A stretch of 64,000 bases of DNA, from the NCBI GenBank assembly GCA_004555265.1, contig SFIQ01000002.1, forward strand, positions 32,064 through 96,063. The letters are read 5' to 3'. Source of the DNA: Ruminococcus sp. GTDB taxonomy: Bacteria; Bacillota; Clostridia; Oscillospirales; Acutalibacteraceae. Position 1 is the stretch's first letter. Each line of letters starts with the position of its first letter. The notes beneath the pieces are model-generated. The model searched no databases, had not been told where the DNA came from, and saw only the letters and a program-made list of their open reading frames with translations. This document shows, piece by piece, positions 1 to 8,116 of the stretch. Made by a program: the position numbers and the translations under genes.

Positions 1-59
1 CGATTGGGAATCGTTTGAAACGGACGACGGACAGGCGCACAACGCATAAATTTTTATCT

Positions 60-225
60 ATGTTTGTATTTATACGGTAGGGCGGGGGCTTGCCCCCGCC
101 GCCAATTCACATCAAACCCTACGGCGGGAGCAAGCCCCCGCCCTACCCTGTAAAATGCATTTCGTGCGTAGACCGCAAAAAAGATGTAATTTGTTACGGG
201 TCGTCGAGACGCCGACCCCTACGCT
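60..225. repeat. Intergenic palindromic repeat cluster upstream of uxuA
   Basis: This non-coding stretch holds GC-rich inverted repeats. A unit starting GTAGGGCGGGGGCTTGCCCC is followed by its near mirror image ending GCCCCCGCCCTAC, then by a GGGTCG..CGACCCC unit. Similar blocks bounded by GTAGGG and CCCTAC recur near 3793-3842, 4815-5075 and 23130-23165, so this is a dispersed intergenic repeat family. No protein is supported here. Function unknown. Confidence 0.6.
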
Positions 226-366
226 AAATAAAAATTTATATCCCCGCCGCAAACTGCATATCTCTGCTTTCCTGCCCGCGTAAAACATACGCGGGTATTT
301 TTTGCATTTCCCAAATTTTGCATACAAAAAATTTGTTTTATACCGTGTTTTTTCGCGGATTGACAG

Positions 367-395
367 TTGATAAATCAAAAATGAAGTGTTACAAT
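367..395 (+). promoter_or_regulatory. Putative promoter of the hexuronate operon
   Basis: TTGATA (367-372) and TACAAT (390-395) are separated by 17 bases, about 50 bases upstream of the mannonate dehydratase start. No operator for a hexuronate regulator could be identified with confidence. Confidence 0.5.
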
Positions 396-447
396 AAACA
401 AAAATGGGGAAATGTTTGATTTCCTTGTGAAAGGTGATGGTGAATTT

Positions 448-1518
448 ATGCAGATGACTTTCCGTTGGTTCGGCAGCGAAAAGGATACGGTGACTTTGGC
501 ACAAATCCGTCAAATCCCGGGCGTGACGGGCGTTGTGCCTGCGCTGCACTATCTGCCGGCGGGCGAAGTGTGGCCGATGGAGGACATTTTAAAAATGAAA
601 TCCGAAATCGAAGCCGCGGGGCTGACGATGGAGTGCATTGAAAGCGTCAATGTGCACGAGGATATTAAAATCGGCTTGCCGACGCGGGACAAATACATTG
701 AAAACTACAAAACCTGCATCCGCAATCTTTCAAAAGCGGGCGTGAAGGTGATTTGTTATAATTTTATGCCTGTCTTTGACTGGACGCGTACCGACCTCTC
801 GATGCAAATGTGCGACGGCGCGACCTGCCTTTCCTATGACGGGGTACAGATTGAGGGCAAAACCCCCGAACAGATGTTTAAAGACATTGACGACAATTCC
901 AACGGCTACGCTATGCCCGGTTGGGAAACCGAACGCATGCCCGAAATTAAGGCGTTGTTTGAAAAATACAAAAATGTGACCGAAGACGATTTGTGGAACA
1001 ATCTGATTTATTTCTTGGAGCAGATTATGCCCGTTTGCGAGGAATGCGATGTTAAAATGGCAATCCATCCCGATGACCCGCCATGGAGCATTTTCGGTTT
1101 GCCGCGGATTATCACAAATCTTGACGCGCTCAAAAAATTGCTTGCGGCTGTGCCGAGCAAATACAACGGGTTGACCTTCTGCACGGGCTCGTTGGGCGCA
1201 AATCTCCAAAACGATTTGCCCGCGATGATTCGCGAGGTTGGCGACCGCATCTATTTTGCCCATTTGCGCAATGTAAATGTGGAGGGCAGACACTTTAACG
1301 AAACCGCCCACGAAAGCGCGGCGGGCTCTCTCGATATGTACGAAATCGTGAAAGCCTTACAGGAAGTCGGCTTTGACGGGTACATCCGCCCCGACCACGG
1401 CAGAATGATTTGGGGCGAAGTGGCGCGCCCCGGCTACGGGCTGTTTGACCGCGCACTCGGTGCGGCATATATCAACGGGCTTTGGGAAGCCGCAGAAAAA
1501 CAGAAAGCAGGAAAATAA
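448..1518 (+). CDS. uxuA: Mannonate dehydratase
   Basis: A 356-residue cytosolic enzyme that dehydrates D-mannonate to 2-keto-3-deoxygluconate in hexuronate catabolism. The N-terminus MQMTFRWFG, the metal-site stretch AIHPDDPPWSIFG and the later FAHLRNV segment are typical of UxuA. An upstream in-frame ATG at 412 exists, but the ATG at 448 has an AAAGGTGATGG ribosome-binding site and matches the usual family start, so I chose it. It is the first gene of an operon in which every enzyme step down to KDPG cleavage is present. Confidence 0.93.
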   Translation: MQMTFRWFGSEKDTVTLAQIRQIPGVTGVVPALHYLPAGEVWPMEDILKMKSEIEAAGLTMECIESVNVHEDIKIGLPTRDKYIENYKTCIRNLSKAGVKVICYNFMPVFDWTRTDLSMQMCDGATCLSYDGVQIEGKTPEQMFKDIDDNSNGYAMPGWETERMPEIKALFEKYKNVTEDDLWNNLIYFLEQIMPVCEECDVKMAIHPDDPPWSIFGLPRIITNLDALKKLLAAVPSKYNGLTFCTGSLGANLQNDLPAMIREVGDRIYFAHLRNVNVEGRHFNETAHESAAGSLDMYEIVKALQEVGFDGYIRPDHGRMIWGEVARPGYGLFDRALGAAYINGLWEAAEKQKAGK

Positions 1519-1519
1519 A

Positions 1520-2368
1520 ATGACACACGAGAATTTAAAAGGCAGAGTTGCCGTAGTGACCGGCGGCGGCGGGGTTCTTTGCGGCGATTTCGCAAAGGCT
1601 TTGGCGCGCCAGGGCGTCAAGGTCGCCGTTTTGGATTTGAATGAAGCGGCGGCGCAAAAAGTTGCCGACGAAATCACCGCCGAGGGCGGCACGGCGATCG
1701 CCGTGGGCTGTAATGTGCTTGAACCCGAAAGCATGGAAAATGCACGCGCAGTAATTAACGAGAAATTAGGCACTTGCGACATCCTCTTAAACGGCGCGGG
1801 CGGCAACAATCCAAAAGGCACCACCACCAAAGAAACCTTGGAAGCGGTCGATTTGGTTGAAAAGGACGAGAACATCAAAACCTTTTTCGATTTAGACCCG
1901 CAGGGAATTTCGTTTGTGTTCAATCTGAACTTCTTAGGCACGCTCATTCCGACGCAGGTATTTGCCCGCGATATGGCACAAAAAGAAAACACCTGTATCG
2001 TGATGGTCACCTCGATGAATGCTTACCGTCCGCTGACCAAAATCCCCGCGTATTCGGCGGCAAAAGCGGCGGTGAAAAACTTCACCGAGTTTATGGCGGT
2101 GCATTTTGCCGAGGTCGGCATTCGTGTGAATGCGATTGCGCCGGGCTTTTTCTCGACCAATCAGAATAAAACCTTGCTTTGGAACGAGGACGGCACGCCC
2201 ACCGCGCGTACAGGCAAAATTCTTGCCGCTACCCCGATGAAGCGCTTCGGCGAGGCACGGGAATTAGAAGGCTCGCTTTTGTTCTTGTGCGATGAGGACT
2301 ATTCGAGCTTTATCACCGGCACGACAATTATCGTGGACGGCGGTTTTAACGCGTATTCCGGCGTGTAA
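1520..2368 (+). CDS. uxuB: SDR-family D-mannonate oxidoreductase (fructuronate reductase)
   Basis: A 282-residue short-chain dehydrogenase that probably interconverts D-fructuronate and D-mannonate with NAD(H). It has the glycine-rich nucleotide motif TGGGGVLCG near residue 15, the NGAGG motif, and the catalytic YSAAK Tyr-Lys pair. It starts one base after the uxuA stop codon. The protein is the SDR (YjmF-like) type, not the long-chain MDR type of E. coli UxuB. The substrate is inferred from sequence style and the uxuA-kdgK-kdgA neighbourhood. Confidence 0.85.
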   Translation: MTHENLKGRVAVVTGGGGVLCGDFAKALARQGVKVAVLDLNEAAAQKVADEITAEGGTAIAVGCNVLEPESMENARAVINEKLGTCDILLNGAGGNNPKGTTTKETLEAVDLVEKDENIKTFFDLDPQGISFVFNLNFLGTLIPTQVFARDMAQKENTCIVMVTSMNAYRPLTKIPAYSAAKAAVKNFTEFMAVHFAEVGIRVNAIAPGFFSTNQNKTLLWNEDGTPTARTGKILAATPMKRFGEARELEGSLLFLCDEDYSSFITGTTIIVDGGFNAYSGV

Positions 2369-2401
2369 TTCGGAAAAACCGGTAAGAGAGGATTTGGCGA
2401 G

Positions 2402-2668
2402 ATGATTTGGTTTTTAATCGCGGCGCTTTTACTGCTTGCGGCATGTATTTGTTTGATTCGATGCTTTGTGTTGCGCAGAAAAGCGCATACCGTTTCCGAA
2501 AACGGGGAAACGGCGGTGACCGAAACAAAAGAGGTGACCGTGATAGAAGGCAACTCGCAAAAAAGTCCCGTATACGAAAAAAAGGCGAAACGGATGCTGC
2601 TGATCGGTATCGTTTTGCTGGCGCTGACCGAAGCGGCGATTCTCATTGCCGACAAGGTTACGGCTTAA
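2402..2668 (+). CDS. Small membrane protein in the hexuronate operon
   Basis: An 88-residue protein with a hydrophobic N-terminal segment (residues 2-23), a charged middle of about 40 residues, and a second hydrophobic segment (residues 66-83). It therefore looks like a two-pass membrane hairpin. I do not recognise a family. It sits between uxuB and kdgK in the same orientation with short gaps, so it is probably co-transcribed. Confidence 0.6.
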   Translation: MIWFLIAALLLLAACICLIRCFVLRRKAHTVSENGETAVTETKEVTVIEGNSQKSPVYEKKAKRMLLIGIVLLALTEAAILIADKVTA

Positions 2669-2686
2669 ACAAACGGAGTGAAAAAA

Positions 2687-3784
2687 ATGGATTTACAATT
2701 AAAAGCACCCGGCACTTACACCTATGATATGATTTCCTTGGGCGAGGTTATGCTTCGCCTTGACCCCGGCGAGGGGCGCATTAAATGTGCCCGCAATTTC
2801 CGCGCATGGGAAGGCGGCGGCGAATACAATGTCGCGCGCGGTCTTCGCCGTTGCTTCGGTTTAAAAACGGCGGTTGTCACCGCGTTTGCCGACAATGAGG
2901 TCGGCAGATTGGTCGAAGATTTTATTTTGCAGGGCGGCGTGGATACCGCGCTCATCAAATGGGTGCCGTATGACGGTATCGGCAGAAGTGTGCGCAACGG
3001 CTTGAATTTTGTGGAGCGCGGCTATGGGATTCGCGGGGCGCTCAGCGTTTCCGACCGCGGCAACACCGCGATTGCGCAATTAAAGCCCGGCGACATAGAT
3101 TGGGAGTATATTTTCGGCACCTTGGGCGTGCGTTGGCTGCACACGGGCGGCATTTTCGCGGCACTTTCCGAAACCACGGCGCAGGTCGCCATTGATGCAG
3201 TAAAAGCGGCGAAAAAATACGGCACGGTTGTGTCTTATGACTTAAACTACCGTCCCTCTTTGTGGAAAGACATCGGCGGCAAGGAAAAGGCGCAGGCAGT
3301 CAACCGCGAAATTGCAAAATATATTGATGTCATGATCGGCAACGAAGAGGATTTCACCGCGTGCTTGGGCTTTGAGGTCGAGGGCAACGATGCGAATTTG
3401 AAATCGCTGAACATCGAAGGCTATTACAAAATGCTCGGCGAGGTTGTGAAGGTGTACCCGAACTTTAAGGTGATTGCCACCACGCTTCGCACGGTGAAAA
3501 CCGCCACCGTCAACGATTGGTCGGCGATCTGCTATGCGGACGGCAAGGTCTACAACGGGCTGTCTTTGCCCGGCCTTGAAATTCTGGATCGCGTCGGCGG
3601 CGGCGACTCGTTTGCTTCGGGGCTTATCTACGGCTTGATGACCACCGGCGACCCGCAAAAAGCGGTCAATTACGGCGTGGCGCACGGCGCGCTGGCGATG
3701 ACTACCCCCGGCGACACCTCAATGGCTTCTTTAAAAGAGGTTGAAAACATCGTGAACGGCGCAGGCGCACGCGTACAACGGTAA
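2687..3784 (+). CDS. kdgK: 2-dehydro-3-deoxygluconokinase (PfkB-family sugar kinase)
   Basis: A 365-residue ribokinase-fold kinase that phosphorylates KDG to KDPG with ATP. Visible motifs are the N-terminal substrate motif GGGEYNVARG and the C-terminal PfkB signature with the anion hole and catalytic Asp, DRVGGGDSFASG. A GTG at 2678 is in frame, but it overlaps the GGAG ribosome-binding site. The ATG at 2687 is correctly spaced and preferred. Its flanking genes supply the steps before and after it in the pathway. Confidence 0.88.
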   Translation: MDLQLKAPGTYTYDMISLGEVMLRLDPGEGRIKCARNFRAWEGGGEYNVARGLRRCFGLKTAVVTAFADNEVGRLVEDFILQGGVDTALIKWVPYDGIGRSVRNGLNFVERGYGIRGALSVSDRGNTAIAQLKPGDIDWEYIFGTLGVRWLHTGGIFAALSETTAQVAIDAVKAAKKYGTVVSYDLNYRPSLWKDIGGKEKAQAVNREIAKYIDVMIGNEEDFTACLGFEVEGNDANLKSLNIEGYYKMLGEVVKVYPNFKVIATTLRTVKTATVNDWSAICYADGKVYNGLSLPGLEILDRVGGGDSFASGLIYGLMTTGDPQKAVNYGVAHGALAMTTPGDTSMASLKEVENIVNGAGARVQR

Positions 3785-3845
3785 TATAATCGTAGGGAAC
3801 GGTCTTGACCGTTCCGCGGGCGAACACAGTTCGCCCCTACGCAAA
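3785..3845. repeat. Intergenic palindromic repeat unit
   Basis: Two nested inverted repeats lie between kdgK and the aldolase gene: GGAACGGTC..GACCGTTCC and GGGCGAAC..GTTCGCCC, bounded by GTAGGG and CCCTAC. Related units occur around 4815-5075. It may form a hairpin in the operon transcript. Confidence 0.5.
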
Positions 3846-3880
3846 AAGAGGATACAGTTTTTTATTTTGGAGATGCAATT

Positions 3881-4537
3881 ATGGACAAAGAAAAAATCAT
3901 TACCCGAATTCAGGACTGCGGCATTGTTGCCGTTGTGCGTGCGGAGTCTGTGGACAAGGCGATCCGCATTACCGACGCGTGCATTGAAGGCGGCGTGGCG
4001 GCGATTGAACTGACTTTTACCGTGCCGCACGCGGACAAGGTGATTGAGGAACTCGCCAAACGCTACACCCCCGACCAGATTATTCTTGGCGCGGGTACGG
4101 TGTTGGATGCAACCACGGCGCGCATTGCGATGCTTTCGGGCGCGGAATACATTGTTAGCCCCGCGCTTGATTTGGACACTTTACACCTTTGCAATCGGTA
4201 CCGTGTGCCGATGATGCCCGGTATTATGAGCGTGCGTGAGGGGCTTTTGGCAATGGAAAACGGCGCGGATATTTTGAAAGTATTCCCCGCCGACCTGTTT
4301 GGTCCCAAGATTATTAAAGATATTAAAGGCCCCATTCCCTATGCCAAAATGATGCCCACCGGCGGCGTCAATGCGGACAATGTCGGGGAATGGATTAAAG
4401 CGGGCGCGGTTGCCGTCGGCGCGGGTTCGTCGCTGACTGCCGGTGCCAAAACAGGCGATTACAAGAAAATCACCGAGACCGGCAAGCGGTTCGTGGAAAA
4501 TATTAAACTCGCCCGTGCAGAACTCGCGGCGAAATAG
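3881..4537 (+). CDS. eda: KDPG / 4-hydroxy-2-oxoglutarate aldolase
   Basis: A 218-residue class I aldolase that splits KDPG into pyruvate and glyceraldehyde-3-phosphate. It shows VVRAES near the N-terminus, the catalytic Glu in AAIELTF, the Schiff-base Lys in ADILKVFPADLFG, and the phosphate-binding MPTGGV loop. Length and motifs fit the family. A GGAG lies nine bases before the ATG. It is the last step of the hexuronate operon. Confidence 0.92.
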   Translation: MDKEKIITRIQDCGIVAVVRAESVDKAIRITDACIEGGVAAIELTFTVPHADKVIEELAKRYTPDQIILGAGTVLDATTARIAMLSGAEYIVSPALDLDTLHLCNRYRVPMMPGIMSVREGLLAMENGADILKVFPADLFGPKIIKDIKGPIPYAKMMPTGGVNADNVGEWIKAGAVAVGAGSSLTAGAKTGDYKKITETGKRFVENIKLARAELAAK

Positions 4538-5194
4538 TTTCTTTTTCCGCAATACGGCGTTGCGTGCGGCTCGCTGTATCTGCATACAGCGTCACCTTCG
4601 CGCCTTGTCTTGCGAAAAAATAAATCTATTTCGCAAAAAACGGTTTCTTTTTCCGCCGCGTGTGACGCGGAGCAAATCGTAAATTTACTTTGCAGGTAAA
4701 CTTTACAATTCCTCTCGATTGGGAATTGGTGCTCACAGAAAGCGGTGTTGCGTGCGAATCGTAAATTTACTTTGTAAGTAAACTTTACAATTCCTCTCGA
4801 ATGGGAATTCCATCTTGTAGGGGGCGACGACGCGGCGCCCCGCCGCAAATTTCCGCAAACCTTGCGGGCGAAATCCGTTTTGCCGTGTCGGGAACGGTCG
4901 TACCGTTCCGCAAAACATCAAAATCGGCGGGCGACAAGTGAATCGCCCCTACGAAATGTAGGGAACGACCGAAGACGCGTTCCGTATATTTCCGCAAACC
5001 TTGCGGTCGGGCATGGATTTTCTCCGAAAACGGGCACCAAACGGCGGGGGCAAGCCACCCGCCCTACATTACTAAAATAGACATTTCCCCTTTTAGGGGA
5101 ATTACCTGCCCCTACGCACGAAATCCATACCCGTTTCATTTATCAATCCGCGGCGAAATGCCGCAAATACATATTTAGGGAGAAAAGGATACAT
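4538..5194. other. Long repeat-rich intergenic region without a gene
   Basis: About 660 bases with no credible gene on either strand. It holds two copies of a 53-base unit (listed separately), GTAGGG-bounded palindromic repeats around 4815-5075, and two exact 19-base copies of ATTTCCGCAAACCTTGCGG at 4849-4867 and 4988-5006. A short TTCCCC..GGGGAA hairpin lies near 5086-5102. No clear sigma-A promoter for the following pduL gene is visible. Confidence 0.7.
4675..4809. repeat. Tandem 53-base repeat, two copies
   Basis: Copies at 4675-4727 and 4757-4809 differ at three positions and are separated by 29 bases. Each contains the palindrome GTAAATTTAC, a GTAAACTTTAC near-palindrome, and a terminal AATTCCTCTCG..GGGAATT hairpin. 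The two copies are too few for a CRISPR array. Confidence 0.75.
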
Positions 5195-5770
5195 ATGGAA
5201 AAAACAGTTTTGGTAGAAACTTCCGCGCGTCACGTGCATGTGACCAAAGAAACACTCGAAACACTTTTTGGCGCGGGGTATACCCTCACCAAGAAAAAGG
5301 ATTTGTCGCAGCCCGGGCAGTTTGCCTGTGAAGAGCGTGTGCAAGTCATCGGGCCGAAGGGCAGTTTCCCTGCCGTTTCGATTTTAGGACCGGAACGCCC
5401 CGAAGACCAAGTGGAAATCTCCGCTTCCGACGCGCGTTCCATCGGCGTTGCCGCGCCGGTGCGTGAATCGGGTGACATTGCGGGCAGCGGGGCTTGCAAA
5501 TTGGTCGGCCCCAAAGGCGAGGTCGAACTCAAAGAGGGCGTTATCGTTGCAAAACGCCACATTCATATGACCCCCGAAGACGCCGAGAAATACGGCGTAA
5601 CCGACAAACAGGTCGTTTCCGTCGAAATCAAATCCGCCGAGCGTTCTTTGGTGTTCGGCGACACGGTTGTGCGCGTCAGCCCCAAATATGCGCTTGCGAT
5701 GCACATTGATACCGACGAGTCCAACGCCGTTATGGCGCCTGCGGGCACCCTTGGCGTCATTTTAGCATAA
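5195..5770 (+). CDS. pduL: Phosphate propanoyltransferase (PduL-type phosphotransacylase)
   Basis: A 191-residue zinc-dependent phosphotransacylase that moves an acyl group between CoA and phosphate. The conserved His motifs SARHVHV near residue 11, AKRHIHM near residue 120, and the C-terminal MHIDTDE are all present. No microcompartment shell genes lie nearby and no clear encapsulation peptide is seen, so it may act as a general cytosolic acetyl- or propionyl-phosphate enzyme. AGGGAGAAAAGG precedes the start. Confidence 0.88.
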   Translation: MEKTVLVETSARHVHVTKETLETLFGAGYTLTKKKDLSQPGQFACEERVQVIGPKGSFPAVSILGPERPEDQVEISASDARSIGVAAPVRESGDIAGSGACKLVGPKGEVELKEGVIVAKRHIHMTPEDAEKYGVTDKQVVSVEIKSAERSLVFGDTVVRVSPKYALAMHIDTDESNAVMAPAGTLGVILA

Positions 5771-5802
5771 CATTGGCACAGAACCGGAAGGAGCCAAGTC
5801 CC

Positions 5803-6393
5803 ATGGAGCAAAAAACCGTTTCCGTAAAAACATCTGCACAAATCCGCGCGGCGGTATTGTGCGGCTTGTTCGCGGCATTTACTGCCGTATTTTCGCAAAT
5901 CTCTTTACCGATAGGCCCTGTGCCGATTTCCTGCTCGCTGATTGCTGTCTATCTTGCCGGGTTGTTTTTACCCGTCAAAACTGCGGCGCTCTCCCAACTT
6001 GTCTATTTGTTGTTGGGGATTATCGGTGTGCCTGTATTCGCAGGCTTTCAGTCGGGCGCGGCGCGTTTGGCAGGGCCGACGGGCGGCTATTTGCTTGTGT
6101 ACCCCGTGATTGCGTTGATTTTGTCGCTTTCTATGGTCATCTATGACAAGAAATTGGCACGGAAACCTTTGGCGGCACGCGCGGCATATATTGTCAGTGC
6201 TATGCTTGTGTCCCTCATCGTTTGCTATGCGGCGGGCACGGCTTGGTTTACCGTGTTTTCCGGTTCAAGCTTCCAAAAAGCGTTGAGCTTAACCGTGGTA
6301 CCGTTTATTGCAGGGGATATTGCGAAAATCGTGCTTTGCACGGTGGTGACGCTTTCTGCGCGGGAACGGCTGAAAAAAACTGTAAAATTTTAA
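5803..6393 (+). CDS. bioY: BioY biotin transporter substrate-binding subunit
   Basis: A 196-residue membrane protein with about six hydrophobic segments. It belongs to the BioY S-component family of ECF transporters, which bind biotin at the membrane. The family core QISLPIGPVPIS and AGFQSGAARLAGPTGGYL are both visible. The ATG at 5803 is chosen because AAGGAG lies nine bases upstream; a TTG at 5773 is also in frame. The ECF ATPase and T-component genes are not in this window. Confidence 0.9.
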   Translation: MEQKTVSVKTSAQIRAAVLCGLFAAFTAVFSQISLPIGPVPISCSLIAVYLAGLFLPVKTAALSQLVYLLLGIIGVPVFAGFQSGAARLAGPTGGYLLVYPVIALILSLSMVIYDKKLARKPLAARAAYIVSAMLVSLIVCYAAGTAWFTVFSGSSFQKALSLTVVPFIAGDIAKIVLCTVVTLSARERLKKTVKF

Positions 6394-6396
6394 GCG

Positions 6397-6430
6397 AAAA
6401 AGCACGGGCAGGCAACTGCCTGTGCTTTTT
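6397..6430 (+). terminator. Rho-independent terminator after bioY
   Basis: A GC-rich stem GCACGGGCAG..CTGCCTGTGC with a short GCAA loop is followed by TTTTT. It ends the pduL-bioY unit. Confidence 0.8.
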
Positions 6431-6452
6431 GTGTTCGTTGGAGGGAACGGAT

Positions 6453-6572
6453 TTGAAAACCGTCAAACAGTTTGCGGCAATACTGCTTACCGCACTTTCA
6501 TTTTTGACAACCGTGCTTTGTATGCGCGATGTGCTTGCGGCACGAAATGAACTGCAAAACAAGGAGAATTGA
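6453..6572 (+). CDS. 39-residue single-pass membrane peptide ahead of a GPH symporter
   Basis: A short reading frame starting with TTG at 6453, preceded by a strong GGAGGGAA ribosome-binding site. It encodes a positively charged start (MKTVKQF), one hydrophobic segment (about residues 7-22), and a charged tail. It ends three bases before the ATG of the following transporter, with that gene's AAGGAG inside its last codons. It could be a real micropeptide or a translation-coupling leader. No family is recognised. Confidence 0.45.
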   Translation: MKTVKQFAAILLTALSFLTTVLCMRDVLAARNELQNKEN

Positions 6573-6574
6573 GT

Positions 6575-8116
6575 ATGGCAAAAGAAGGGAAAACCGAAAG
6601 ACGAACCCTCAAAGGCTTTTTGGACAGCAAAATTGTGCAAAAAGATGTCGGCGAGGAAACCTACCTGACTTGGCGCGAAAATATTTCTTACGCGCTGGGG
6701 CGTGGCGCACAGGGGATGTTCACCTCGATGACGGGGTCAAAATATTTGAACTACTTTTTAACCAATATTTTGTTGGTGCGCTTTAACGGAACCCCGGGCG
6801 GCCCGATGAAAATCGCTTCGCAAATCCGCTTGTATTGCGGTATTTTTGACGCGATTAACGACCCGATTATGGGCGTTTTGGTTGACAAAACCCGCACCAA
6901 AGAAGGGCAGATGCGCCCGTACATACGCATTGCGCCGTGGTTTGTGGCGGCGGTGATGCTGCTGTTTTTCATAGGCATTCCGGGCACAATGCCGAATTGG
7001 GCGTGCATTGCTTGGACAACCTTTTTGTTTGTCGGCTTGGATGTGACCTATACAGCCTTTGACATTCCGATGGGCGCGCTTGCTTTTTCCATTACGCCGA
7101 ACGGCTTTGAACGGACGAAACTCTATGGCGTCAGCTCGATTGTTCGCTCGATTTCGGGCGCATTGCCGGGGCTGTTTGTCGCGTGTGCGGCGTGGCTGCC
7201 TTACTTTAACACGCACACCTCAAAAGCGTATTTAACGGGTGCCTGTGTTTCGGCGGTCGGGATTTTGGTGTTTACGCGTATTACCTACCGCAACACCAAA
7301 GAGCGTTGTGTGCACCACGAGGACTCGCCCAAGGTTTCGGACTGCTTCCGTCTGCTGTTCAAAAACCGCCCGCTGTTTATGCTGTTTATTGCCAATTTGC
7401 TGTTCCTTTTGGTCAAGGTGACCAACCAAATCAACTTTTACTTTGTTGCCGATTTGATGTTCGACACCAAATACAATGTGTTTATTGATGTAATTACTTT
7501 CCCCGGCTTTTTGATTGCCGGTATCGGCGTGCCGAAACTCGTGGAAAAATTAGGCCAGCGGTTTGATTCGAGAACTTTTTATCGCGGGTGCTGTATTTTG
7601 GCGATTGCGTTGCATTTGTTGTTCTTTGCAACCTGCTATGACGGCTATATCCACAAAGGCGCAGGGCAGCCCATTTCGTTGGGCATCGGCATTTTAACCG
7701 TCCTGTTTACGGGGCTTACCGCCATTCCGCTGGAATGTAAAAATCTGATGCAGAAAGAAATGGAAGCCGAAACCGTGGACTACATTGAATGGAAAACGGG
7801 TACGCGCGTCGAGGGCATTATGCTTTCGATTATGTCCTTTACGGGCAAGATTGAGAACTCCGTTTCCTCGGCGATCGGTATGGCGATTTTGGCATACACG
7901 GGGTATGTTGCCCACGATGAGGGCAATATCATTCAAAACAGCCAGACCAATATGGCGCTGTTTTTGATGACGACGATTTTGCCGGCAATCGGCTATCTGC
8001 TGATGCTCGTACCGATGGCGTTTTACAATATTTCCGGCAAAGACCATCACAAGATGATTGCAGAAATCAAGGCGCGCAACGCCGAAAAAGCGGCTGTCGA
8101 GGCGGCTGAGCAATGA
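6575..8116 (+). CDS. GPH-family (glycoside-pentoside-hexuronide) cation symporter
   Basis: A 513-residue MFS-type transporter with about twelve hydrophobic segments. The GPH features DAINDPIMGVLVDKTRTKEGQ near residue 95 and the internal DYIEWKTGTRVEG near residue 400 are clear. Family members import oligosaccharides or uronides with H+ or Na+. Uptake of a glucuronide feeding the upstream hexuronate genes is a reasonable inference but not shown. The ATG at 6575 has AAGGAG eight bases upstream. It overlaps the next gene by ATGA. Confidence 0.88.
   Translation: MAKEGKTERRTLKGFLDSKIVQKDVGEETYLTWRENISYALGRGAQGMFTSMTGSKYLNYFLTNILLVRFNGTPGGPMKIASQIRLYCGIFDAINDPIMGVLVDKTRTKEGQMRPYIRIAPWFVAAVMLLFFIGIPGTMPNWACIAWTTFLFVGLDVTYTAFDIPMGALAFSITPNGFERTKLYGVSSIVRSISGALPGLFVACAAWLPYFNTHTSKAYLTGACVSAVGILVFTRITYRNTKERCVHHEDSPKVSDCFRLLFKNRPLFMLFIANLLFLLVKVTNQINFYFVADLMFDTKYNVFIDVITFPGFLIAGIGVPKLVEKLGQRFDSRTFYRGCCILAIALHLLFFATCYDGYIHKGAGQPISLGIGILTVLFTGLTAIPLECKNLMQKEMEAETVDYIEWKTGTRVEGIMLSIMSFTGKIENSVSSAIGMAILAYTGYVAHDEGNIIQNSQTNMALFLMTTILPAIGYLLMLVPMAFYNISGKDHHKMIAEIKARNAEKAAVEAAEQ

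Noticed and set aside
4675..4809. A possible CRISPR array or remnant
   Set aside because: Only two imperfect 53-base units with a single 29-base spacer, no cas genes and no leader. It fits a dispersed palindromic repeat better. No CRISPR array was seen anywhere in the window.
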